Assembly: GCA_021234155.1 (NCBI GenBank)
Contig: JAJEKV010000066.1
Span: 6,672,800 to 6,736,799 of the forward strand
Direction: 5' to 3'
Length of the DNA: 64,000 nucleotides
Source of the DNA: Isoetes taiwanensis
Taxonomy: Eukaryota; Streptophyta; Lycopodiopsida; Isoetales; Isoetaceae
The position numbers were made by a program, and so were the translations under genes. Shown piece after piece: positions 33,978 through 44,181 of this stretch. Within the stretch, counting starts at the first letter, position 1; every line of letters begins with the position of its first letter. Under the pieces are notes generated by a model that saw nothing but the letters and a program-made list of their open reading frames with translations, was not told the origin of the DNA and did no database searches.

Positions 33978-34698
33978 CTACATGACAGAGCAGGCATTTG
34001 GGTTTTCATCACTGAACGTGGTAGTGATCTCATCATCAACAGGAGGTCTACTGTTATGGTGGAAACCATAGTCATGATCATAAGGCAAAACCTGGCCAGG
34101 GCCATGTCTGGAACTATGGTGGCCATGGCTAGAGTGGTGGTAAGAAATGGCATGCTTATAGCTGCTATGTTTCTGTTTATGGCTGCCACTATGGTAGCTG
34201 GTTACAGGGAAAGAACTTTCCTGGTAAAAAGCAGGAGTTATGGAGTCCTCATAGGGTGCATAGATGTTGTGATGGATTCCATACTGGTAGCACCACATTT
34301 CTGCATTTTTGGACACCTTTTTTGCTTCTTTCAATACCTTGCTTGGACTCACACAGCCTGTTACTGTAACCTTCTGTTCTTGATCATTTATCTCCACTGA
34401 ATACACACCTAGAAAAAGAAGGGGAGGAAATAAGCGAAATGTAACCTTTCGAAGGTATTCCTTCCACAAAAGATTATTTTTCCCTAAAACAAGAAGACCT
34501 TGTGGCCCATACATACCTCTCATGCTCTCTAGAGCTTTCCGGACCTTCTTTTCGTGTTTTGGAGTAGGCATTTCGACCACCATCTCCACAACCTGCATAC
34601 CAGAAATATGAACAAATCTCGAAGATAATGCAGAAAACAGAAGTAAAATAAATGTTGGAGTAGAGCGCTACCTCATTGTGCAATTTAGCGATGCCCAT
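33978..34698 (-). CDS. HIPP, prenylated HMA-like protein without CxxC, His-rich linker
   Basis: Exons 34672-34698, 34517-34592 and 33978-34408 with GT-AG introns give 177 residues. The start is MGIAKLHNE. The HMA-like domain reads VVEMVVEMPTPKHEKKVRK, VYSVEINDQEQKVTVTGC and KVLKEAKKVSKNAEMW; both Cys of the metal site are replaced (Thr and His in MPTPKH). The linker is His-rich, with 13 His in about 48 residues (HKQKHSSYKHAISYHHSS, HGHHSSRHG, YDHDYGFHHN). The tail TTTFSDENPNACSVM ends in the CaaX box CSVM. Intron 2 (34409-34516) is 108 bases with no stop in frame, so retention would add 36 residues without breaking the protein. The near copy at 566-1277 is frameshifted. Confidence 0.9.
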
Positions 34699-34848
34699 TT
34701 CCGAACCGAGGTTTGAGACAATAACTAGGCTGCCATTTCCCTATGCTAAATAGTGGAAATATTAGTTTAAAATTTTGGCTAGCTGTAAGGAGACGCGGAT
34801 TGTTGTGAAAGATGTAGGGTCTTGCTTGTTACTAAGTAAGGGGGACCC

Positions 34849-34856
34849 GTATATAG
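34849..34856 (-). promoter_or_regulatory. Possible TATA box of the HIPP gene at 33978-34698
   Basis: CTATATAC on the minus strand lies about 150 bases before the ATG. The equivalent in copy A is conserved. Transcript start not known. Confidence 0.35.
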
Positions 34857-35599
34857 AGTCTGGGATATGTATTTCCGGCCCTTTTTTGTGGTGTGGTGTT
34901 TTTGGCCAAAAAGAGTGGTGTTTCTAGCCAGAACATATTTCTGGCCAAAAATGGTATTTCTTGCCAAAAACCAAGCGCGAAACTGCGCGGCGGGGCCAAA
35001 ATTTTGGTCAGATCCTTCTTGCAGCTCCCTGGACGGCTTGAAATGCTTCAAAAGCCCTTCCAATCACGTAGCATGCAATCTTTCTTGGAACTTCAAATTT
35101 GTTGTCTCAAAATTTTTTACTGTTCATTCTTGGATATTTACGTGACATTCTTCAACTTTACCTTGCATTCCAGAGATTTACCTACTGTTTTTCAATCCAG
35201 AATTGCATCAAACTTTGCATAAAGTGAGACCCTTGTTCTTAGTCAACCTAGTCAAATGGGACATGTCCGTTAGAATTTTGCGTTCTATGAAAAAGGTTGT
35301 GGGTTCAAAGAAAACGCAAAAAAGGTGGGAATTTTAAGGATTTTAAATGAATGACTCACAGCCTTTGGATTAAATCAACTAGGGCTGCCCCTTAGGGGAC
35401 ATATCACCATAGGAGGCACGCTTGGAAAAGATTTCGGGTATAATTTTTCTATGCCAGATTGCCACGAACAAATCTGCTGGATCTTTGATTTGCTAAGCTC
35501 TTTGCCTTGTATTTGTTGTGTGCAATCACAAAATTAGCTGATGCACATGTTGCTCCTCAAACGTGCAGCATCTTATCTTCTTCAAGAATTTCGTCTTTT

Positions 35600-36170
35600 G
35601 GTTATCACTATTTATGTAGGCTGATAACTAGTTATCTGCACTAGTGGAGTAGTGGAGTATTGATAACAACTAATTGTCAGTACTATTCCATGCGTATAAG
35701 CTCGATAAGGTGGTTATCGGTCTTGGCCTCGGCTGATAACCAAAAATACCTTGCCTCAGTTGTATGTCCTCGATCAGATATTTGGCACGTAAGGGATTCG
35801 GCCCAGCCTCTGGCCCTAGCTGGCCTCAGCCTTACGTGCCAAATATCTGGCCCCGGACATACAGCCTTGGTCACACATGTTTTGTTATCGGCCTATCTCT
35901 GCCATCAGATGCAGTGGTGTTACCCACTTATAACACATCGATGATGCATAAACATCTAGGTTGTTATGCGGGATGACAAAAAGGTTGTTATGCGTGATGA
36001 CAAAAAAAGGACCAAAAACTCTCGAGTTGCATGTGCTAAAGCAGATAACACCCTAGTACTCGAGTGTTATGCCCTATTATAACAATCTCAGGACTCCATC
36101 CCTCGGTTGCTATAATAGGACATAACACCCGTGCTCCAGTGTGTTATCCCTCCTATATGAAGAAGAACAT
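35600..36170. repeat. Foldback (MITE-like) cluster with a 20-bp perfect hairpin
   Basis: 35775-35794 is exactly complementary to 35830-35849 around a 35-base loop, and the stem extends imperfectly outward (TGTATGTCC with GGACATACA). GATAAC/GTTATC words surround it. A second inverted pair (GTGTTATGCCCTATTATA with TATAATAGGACATAACAC) lies at 36065-36130. The left end coincides with the breakpoint of the duplicated block. Confidence 0.6.
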
Positions 36171-36379
36171 AGTTATACAGTTTGCTAATGGAAGTTTAGC
36201 CTTGTTCAAAGTCCCTTCAAGAGAAAGCAAGTGTGCAAATCCATATTTTGAGATTCCGTCAATTGTATTTGCGACATTTCACAAGCATTATTTCACTTTA
36301 AAAACAAATTGCACAAATCCATCAAGCTTAATGACATGCATTACTTTGTGCTCGGGCCAAATCCATCAAGCTTAATGAC

Positions 36380-36830
36380 ATGCAAATTTACGATGAGCCC
36401 AACCACAGAAAAGTGTGAACCACTATTTTTGTAAATTTTATGGCTGCAATGTCTAGATAACATGTGTTGCAAATCTTAGAGCAATCTCCATATTAAGTGC
36501 AATGTGGACATTCATTTTGCACCTCGACCAACATATTATGGTACTATTTTATTTCATTTTGTGAAAAGAAATTGTATAAAGCGCGCATCATTTTGTGCTT
36601 AAGCCATAATGCCTGCAAAGCAAATGTATCATGCACCCACCCATAGAGGTTGATAGTGAAAATACATCCCACTATTTTGTGTATTGTTATAAGAATTGTG
36701 GCTGTAATTTTAGGAAGCATCACGTGTTGGCCTTGCTTTAAACCTCACAGCAATCTTCCATATTAGTTGCAACGCATTGTGCACATTCATTTTGCATTGC
36801 ATGTCAGGCTGGAGATATTTCAATAAGGTA
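36380..36830. repeat. Two units of the HIPP 3'-flank repeat
   Basis: Resembles 33283-33730: ATTTACGATGAGCCCAACCA at 36386, ATGGCTGCAAT near 36440, GTGGCTGTAATTTTAGGAAG near 36705. Just before it, a ~27-base word containing ATCCATCAAGCTTAATGACA is duplicated in tandem (36318-36385). Confidence 0.65.
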
Positions 36831-36929
36831 TATATACAAATGCATTATTATAACAAAATATTCAACTTTGTATAATAGGTAGTTACCACAAAAAGAACAG
36901 TGAAACAAGGGAGCTAAAATTGCTATGAC

Positions 36930-37500
36930 CTCAAAATTGGGCTACTATACTGCACAAAAGGAGAAAAAAAAAGGAGAGAGAGGCTAAACCAAAAACCTTG
37001 CAAAAAGCTTCCTCTGTGTACATGACGGGGCAAGCATTTGGAATTTCATCACTGAATATGGTAGTAATGCCATCATCAGTATGAGGTCTATCGTTATGAT
37101 GGAAACCATAGTCATGATCATAAGACAAAATCTGTCTATGGCCATGGTCATGGCCATATCTGGAAGTACGGTAACCATGGCATGTTTATAGCTGCTCTAT
37201 TTAAGTTCATGGTTGCTGCCACTATGGTAGCTGGTGACAAGGGAAGATTTTTTATTGTAGAAAAGAGTTGTATCTTCATATGTTGCAAAAATGTTGTGAT
37301 GCCATACTGATAATACCACATTTCTGCATTCTTTCAATATCTTGCTTGGGCTCACACAACCTGTTACTGTGATCTTCTATTCTTGATAGTTTATTTCCAC
37401 TGAATCCACACCTAAAACAAAAGAAAAAGCACGAACAAGGAGGGCATAAGTAAAATGCAACATTCTAAAGCATTCCTTCTACAAAAGAATCCATGATATA
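36930..37500 (-). pseudogene. HIPP relic, exon 3 and part of intron 2 only
   Basis: The minus strand reads SYDHDYGFHHNDRPHTDDG and TTIFSDEIPNACPVM, the tail of the copy B protein. The stop codon is changed (TAG to TAC), so translation would run on about 28 codons and the last four residues (CPVM instead of CSVM) would no longer be terminal. Upstream, the linker and HMA second half are broken by indels. The exon 3 start and intron-like sequence remain to about 37495, then similarity ends; exons 1 and 2 are missing. Confidence 0.8.
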
Positions 37501-37865
37501 TTAGATGCATAGGTTCCTACAAAAATAGATCCATCACTTCTTTCGTACTTCTCTTATCATTTTCTAGCAACCCAACCACCACTATATTCTTTGCCCTAGC
37601 TGCGCATTCTTCCTATTCAGATGATCTTTGTTGTCATTCTTCAAAGAGGTTTGCAACCTTAGTCTCAATTTTATAAGTAACTTTTGCAATCCATTGATTA
37701 GAATTATCAGAGTTTGTGTTTAAATGTCCATATCCACAATGAATCGAGGATCTAATATATCTACATTTTCATGGAAAAATAGACCCATCACTTCTTTAGT
37801 ATTTTCCTTATCATTTTCTGATAGCCCAGCCACCATCATATCAAATAACCTTTATTGTCCTTTTT

Positions 37866-38172
37866 CATAGCCCAACTGCATTCACGCGATCTCATAACTG
37901 CTTCTACCCAAAAGTGATGGCCCAATACAGTCACATCTAAAACAATATTATTTAATACAAGAGCACTTAGTTAAGGTTTTAATATTCTATGTTAAAACCC
38001 ACTTTCCATAGCTAATCAATTTATTGTTGCATCTAATGTGGATGCTCGAAATCACGCGTTTCCAGCTTAAAAATCCATAGGCTCTCATGATCGCAACCAC
38101 TTGTCGTCCTTCCCAACTAATTTCTAGCCAGAGACTTATTTCGCATCAAAAGTACCATTTTCTTGATTCATT
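37866..38172. repeat. Dispersed repeat, direct partner 50437-50745
   Basis: About 310 bases run in parallel with 50437-50745, sharing GCTTCTACCCAAAAGT, AATATTATTTAATACAAGAG, ACTTTCCATAGCTAAT and AATCCATAGG.TCTCATGA. The pair brackets 12.5 kb that includes the LINE. They could be LTRs or copies of one MITE; no TG...CA ends were identified. Confidence 0.65.
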
Positions 38173-38981
38173 AGTCCTTAATTACACATTTTCTTAGCTC
38201 AATTAGACAAGCAATGCAGGGTCTTGGAGCTACTACATAGCTCTGCACAGATTCTAGCAAGCCTAATCTGAGAATTGACCATACTTACCCATGGCACTAT
38301 TCTTAAGCCTTCTCATATGTGGGCATTTCCTTTTATGTCTTTACCTAAATGATCCAATTGTTAACAAGGACAAAAAATCATGACAAAATGAACAAACGAC
38401 GTAGAAACATGAAATAGAAAACAACGACAAACCAAAGCAGAGCTTTTTTATGCAGCGTCAATCGATCTCTGTCTTTTGAAGAAGCTTAATGTGAATCGGC
38501 CTTGTGCAATTTCGGCCCATTCTACTTAAAACCAAGCCTTTTCTCATGTAATCCAAACACTTTGAAAGCTCCCTAATTTCCACGGGAGAACTGACATGGT
38601 TCATTGATTCTACTATCAGGTTCCTTGTTCATGCAAATCCGGCCCTCTAAGCCCCAGATCGGCTCCTTCTATGCAGTTTCCAGCTCTAATCTGGATATGT
38701 GATCCATGGTTTTCCATGTTGCCAGCCGACTCTTGATGGAGCAATCACTTAGGAAACTCTTCCGATGGGCACCAAACAAGCTCAAACTGCATTTGAGCAC
38801 GAAATTGGCCCTTTCTAGCTATGCGCATCTGCTAGGAAAGAACCCATCTGCCATGATCCAATTTCCTCAATTGGATCCTACCTAATCATGGCTGCAGCAT
38901 AAGAATCTTGGCATGCAATATAGAAATCAATAGAAAATTCCATCATACTAACCAAGCTATTAGGGTTTTTTTTAGATTAAA
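38173..38981. other. Intergenic, nothing recognised
   Basis: No coding frame, repeat or RNA gene seen before the putative LINE start. Confidence 0.4.
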
Positions 38982-40185
38982 AAGGAACTAAGAGCGCCTT
39001 CTTATGCAATAGTAGCGTTGCCTATTATTTCTAAGGTCACGATCATGTATATTGGGAGGCAAGCCTCTGCCTCGCTCCATATGAAAAGAGGCTGCCGGGT
39101 TTAACCAGTGCCCAGTCTCTACACTAATTTGATTCTGTCTCCCCCTTGTAGAGGGGAGCTATGCTTGCCGATCTGGATGTGCCGTTAAGGTACTGAAGAC
39201 AAAAAGCTGCTGGAAAAATGAGGGCCTTGGGTCCTCTGACCGAGACTTTCCATGATTGAAAGTCAGATATGGCTGGATTTTGGGATTACCCTCTGCTTTT
39301 CTGACAGTTTTAGCGGCTGGGGTGCTTCTTATATCCTCTCCCTTTTTGCTTTGACCATATCCCCTTCTTTCTCTGATCCAGACCGGATGTAAACTACTTC
39401 CATCCATTTTCAAGCACTGCAATACTCTCCAGATAGCCTTTTTCTCCATGATCCAGTTCTATGGGGAAGCCGCTTCCCCTTGAAATTGTTTGCTCATCCT
39501 CATCCAGTGCAGATCACCCAGCATCCACCCATTCCTCGGTTGCAGAAAACCCTAGATACTTTGTGGTTTTTTACAGCACCTCTCAAATCTGCTGTGGCTG
39601 GCTAGAAGGTGATCCAGCTGATATTTGGGCTTTTTTGGTAGAAGAAACGGTGTTCCCTGAAATCTTCTTCATTGGGGAGCAATCCCACCTGACTCAGAAT
39701 CCCTCTGCTACCGCTGTGGAGCTCAGAATAGCATATCTGGGTTCAGACCGTCACCCAATAGCTAAGTTCTACCTCTATTTTGAAGCCTTCCTTGACTATA
39801 TCACACTGGAGCTACAAAAATCTGTTTAATGTGGCCTTTCAATGGAATTCTTGGTGTTTTCAACTGATTCTAGCCCTCAGATCTCAGAGGCTTCTGCTGC
39901 TCCTTCTTCTTCGTCCTTTCCATCATCGCTCTCAGTTCAAATTCCAGTGATACACTGAGCCGTCATTCTAGTAAATACTGAATATATTTGGTGGGGCTAC
40001 ATTGAAGGTCCGATAGACATTCTCTGGGCCTCCATAATCGACAGCAGAGTGCTTTATTCAGATCAATTCTCCTGTGTTGGTGGTTTTGCCATCAGGGGAA
40101 CTGACCCAGGCTTTGTTCGAAGGCTAGTCAGGCTGCTTATTTTTGGCAACGTGGAAGCACAGTCAACTCAATCTCTTCTTGTCCA

Positions 40186-41463
40186 GTGCTCTTGGCTTCA
40201 GGAATATTATTGGCTGGAGACCTATTAACCATGGAACCAGCCGCTGCAATCATCAACAATACTATGGCTGAGACCTCTGCTCTGCCTTCAGCTAGCAAGG
40301 AGAAGATAATGCCTTCCCTTAAGGCAGACTTTGTTGCAGTCTCCCTCCATATTCCAGAGGTGGCGAACCGGATTCGTCACCTTGGCAATCAAGCACTGAT
40401 TGCCAAAATAATAACAGGCAATCCCTCGTTAAATGATGTTAAGAAGACTATTGAGAGGATATGTCGGGGCAGGATCCTGCCTCGAATCCAACCTCTTGGC
40501 AATCTATATTTCCTTATCACTCTCCAGTCCGAAAGGGAAGCCATGGTCCTATTCAAGAAAGGTATCCTCACATGTCTTAATGGTCAAGTTCTGCTCCAGA
40601 AATGGCGGCCTGGTTTTAATCCCCAAAGACCAGATGCTATATTCTATCCTATATAGCTCTCTCTATCCGACCTTAGTGCTGAGTACTGGACTGAAAAAGC
40701 TTTCAAAGCTATAGCCTCCTATCTAGGAGAGTTCGTATGCATGGGTGGGGCTACCAGTGATGCTCCTAAAATATGTATATCTGTGGATATCTTTAAACCG
40801 CTCCCTGAGTCAGTCTTCTTCCAAGGATTTGATAACAAACTCATTGAGTTCAAACTGGCCATCTCTGGTTTACCCATCCAATGCTCCACTTGTGGAGCTA
40901 AAGTACATGCAGGAGCAGTTTGCTCTAACCCTCAGCTGACCATTGAGTCTATTCCTGACAAGAAAGGTAAAAGGGTGCTGATAGCTACGAGGATGTGGAG
41001 ATAAGCCCCAAGTTTTTCAAATCTGTTACGAAGAAGACCAATGGTGGCTATCCTCTGACCTGTTGTGACCGCCCAAAAGGGGAGTGTTCTAGACAAGCCG
41101 ACCAACATATTCTGGCTGTTGTACCCTGTTTGGGAGATCAGCCTCATAAGCTGCCTCATAAGCTGCAAACCAACCAACATATGCTGGATACAATACCCTG
41201 TCCGGGAGAGCAGCCTCATAAGATGCCTTGTGGAACTATTGCTGACAAAGCATACTTCCCAAAGGATACCTTTGCTCAGTCCATTGATGAGCCACTGCTG
41301 CACCAACATATTCTAGAAACCGTGCCATGTCTAGAAGAACAGCCTCATAAGCTGACTTATGGAATTAATGCTGTCAGTGCATACTTGCCAAAGGATAATT
41401 CTGACCAGGCCGTTGATGAGCCGCTGCTGCTCTTATTTGGCCCTTGTCAAAACACCCCTGGCA
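40186..41463 (+). pseudogene. LINE ORF1 (DUF4283-like plus zinc knuckle), broken
   Basis: 40300-40650 reads as the DUF4283-type RNA-binding part common in plant LINE ORF1 (LKADFVAVSLHIPEVANR, KKTIERICRGR, LLQKWRPGF). A TAG at 40654-40656 interrupts the frame, which then goes on as EYWTEKAFKAIASYLGEFV and ends in a CX2CX4HX4C knuckle (CSTCGAKVHAGAVC, about 40882-40923). After a frame change near 40990 comes a segment with three diverged copies of QH[IM]LxxxPCxxxQPHK (from about 41101, 41170 and 41305). Upstream, 39461-39829 (WLEGDPADIWAFLVEE) is weakly repeated at about 39980-40060 and may be the N-terminal part. ORF1 proteins bind element RNA. Confidence 0.7.
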
Positions 41464-41985
41464 GATCTTGAGGAGTCGTCTCCTCTGACAGACTCCACCA
41501 TTGACTGCTCTATCGAACCTACACAGTGTTGTGCTGCCCCTTTGGCCTGCTCTCTCACTACTGACTATTCTAAGGATCTGGATTCTGAAGCTAACCGTGA
41601 TGAGATCTGTGCTGTCTCACCCAAGGGACAGCAACTACTCAAGGTGTGCATCCCGCAGGAATTATTTACAGGAGCAATGGAGGCCATGGATCCTCACAAA
41701 AACCTCCACATCCCGAGTGGCGAGAAAGCTGAAATATTCGCTACATCTGCCTCCATTCCATCAGTTTTCACGAAGGATGCTGATGATATTCAAGTTCTTG
41801 ATCCAATATGTGTTCTTACTACTGGGAAAGATCAGGTAGAGATCTCTAATGCTGGTAACATGATGGTTCCACCATCTAAACGTCCTACAGGGAAAAAAAG
41901 GACAAAGCTTATAACAAGAAATAGGGGAAGCATGTATTTGAAGCATCGGTTGCTAAAATTTTCTGGGAGCATTCACAGGAAGTAG
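41464..41985 (+). other. C-terminal ORF1-like open frame of the LINE
   Basis: Part of an open frame from 41359 to 41985, Ser/Thr-rich and polar, with a basic end (RPTGKKRTKL). No domain. Likely the shifted end of ORF1. Confidence 0.45.
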
Positions 41986-43185
41986 GCAATGCTCCACCTC
42001 GTTGAAGTTATGTTGCTGCTCTCTATGATATTTGGCGGTTGTAGTAATCAGTTTACCTGTTCTTTTTATGTTTTTTGCACACAAGCAATTTTTCCGATAT
42101 GTTTGCTTGCTAGTGGAGGCATATATCACCACAGTACCTATGTTTTTATATGAATAATATGATCCCTTATAATAGTACAAAATATTTGATGGATATCTCT
42201 AGAAGACGAGTCATCTCTTGTTTGTGCGTGGCATCAAAGTTTCTAAAATTTCAAAGTGTCGGATTGAGTTCCCTGCTATATTCAATATGCAAGTTTCTAC
42301 ATCCCAATATTATCTACATGAACTTACCACCTAATGTTCTCAATCACAAAACATATCCCAAACTTTTGGAGGTCGACTTGGTATTGGTATCTTTATATAT
42401 GGGTATGCCTCTCCAGTGAGGAGAGGGGGAATAGAAATACGGTCTGCCTATGGGACCATACATACTCCATGGATAATATATGTGTGTGCCTATATTGGGA
42501 CAACCTCATACTCAATGATCGAGAGAAGCAACAACTTTCAAAGATATCATTATGGTGCCTCAATAACACCCTAAGGGTGGTCTTGGATTATGGGCTTCCC
42601 CATAGTAGTTGGTATATTGTCACATTGTCATCTCTTTAATGAAAAATGCGCTCAATCATGTGGGATAAATGTCATCTTATCCAATCAACCTTGGGCAATT
42701 GTTAATGGTTATTCCATCATCGAATAATGCATTAGCCAATTTCTATGTTGGACCTTCTTCGGATGATGTTAATGACTGTCATATTACTATACTTTCACTC
42801 CAATCTCCCTTGCAGCACTGGAACGTCCGGACCTTCTGGAGGTTTTCTTGCTTGGACTATTATTTAACCACCCACGACACGAGGTGTTCTACACACGCCT
42901 CGAGACCTAGCCTGGATGGTCATAAAAAGTCGGGAACTGTCCTTTACTTGTTGATAAGGTACTGGATGTCCTGTTCTTCCAAAAAAATAAAGAATAAAGT
43001 ACAGTTCAGGTATACAATTAAAGGACCCTACCAGGCCTTTGCTTCCCATGACAAGAAATTCCTTTTCTTATTAATGAGTGTACACGTGACCATATTATCG
43101 TCATGTACTCATTGGGAAGTTGTCAGGTGTCAACTTTTTAGTCAGACATCTATGAGGTGGACAGCTACCTATGTAACAACGATCA

Positions 43186-43653
43186 ATGATTATCGTCTCT
43201 TGGAATCTGCACGGAATTAAGGGGGTCCTCAAAAGGGGCAGGGTCCTAGCCGCAATTAGATCTATGAAAGCTGATATCATATTACTACAGGAGCACAGAC
43301 TCCCAGATTTTGAAGCCAGGTCCATAGGGAGCTGGGTGGGTGGGGATTACTCTTCTTATAGCTGTGCTGCCCAGGGAACTAAAGGAGGCACATGTATTCT
43401 ATGGAAAGGCCTACAACATAAGCTTCAGTTTGCGGGCAGGGATGGCAGATGGCAATCTATGATATTTGAAACAAAGGGCTGTCAATGGGGGCTCCTCAAT
43501 GTGTATGCATCCAATGTTCCTGCTGAAAGAGCGGTGATGTGGAGGGAGCTGGAAAGCTGGATAACCCAGAATGATGGAGGGGTTGAGAACTGGATTCTTG
43601 GTGGGGATCTGAATATGACAGATGTTTGGGACCAAAAGATAGGTTTGCACTGA
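43186..43653 (+). pseudogene. LINE ORF2 endonuclease domain
   Basis: Open from MIIVSWNLHGIKGVLKRGR, the N-terminal metal-binding Asn motif of exonuclease-endonuclease-phosphatase family LINE nucleases, through LLQEHRLP (catalytic Glu), GGTCILWK, LLNVYAS and WILGGDLNMT (Asp/Asn motif). A TGA at 43651 breaks the frame after the DLNMT motif, and 43667-44112 continues the ORF2 text in another frame (the SHSDHVP His motif near 43857). The nuclease nicks target DNA to prime reverse transcription. Confidence 0.85.
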
Positions 43654-44181
43654 AATCTGCAAGAAAATGAAGAAGTCGCATGGAATTCCCTCCTCAACAA
43701 CATCGGTCTCTCACTTGTACCTCCCTCTAATGCTACCTTCTCTTGGTCAAATAAGCAAAAGGGGCAAGATAGGGTGTATTGCTTACTTGACAGATTCTAT
43801 ATGGCCAATAAATCAGCGTGTTTTATGGATAAATGTTATGTGGAAGGCGAGCTCGCTTTCTCTCACTCGGATCATGTACCACAGAAGCTTGTTCTTGAAG
43901 GAGCCCCTACTATGAGGAAACAAGGTAATGTTCCGTTCAAACTCAATACGTCATGGTTAGGAAAGGAGGCATTTTGCAAACCATTTAGGGCTTTCTTGAC
44001 CTCACTTCCCAATCTTGAGGGCCATCCTAGCATGAAAGCTTGGATAGAAAAAACTAAGCTTATGAAGCGATGGATAAAGGAGTGGGGTAAGAAGAGATAT
44101 ATGGATTTTTGACGAGAAAAGGAATCTGTCTACAACCTTCTTAGGGAGGTCAAGCAGGAATTACTAGATCATCCTTTTGAC

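Larger units (their letters stand above)
33409..35720. repeat. Segmental duplication, copy B
   Basis: Partner of 1-2268 in direct orientation, 33408 bases away. Includes the whole intact HIPP gene at 33978-34698 and about 1 kb of its upstream sequence. Confidence 0.92.
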
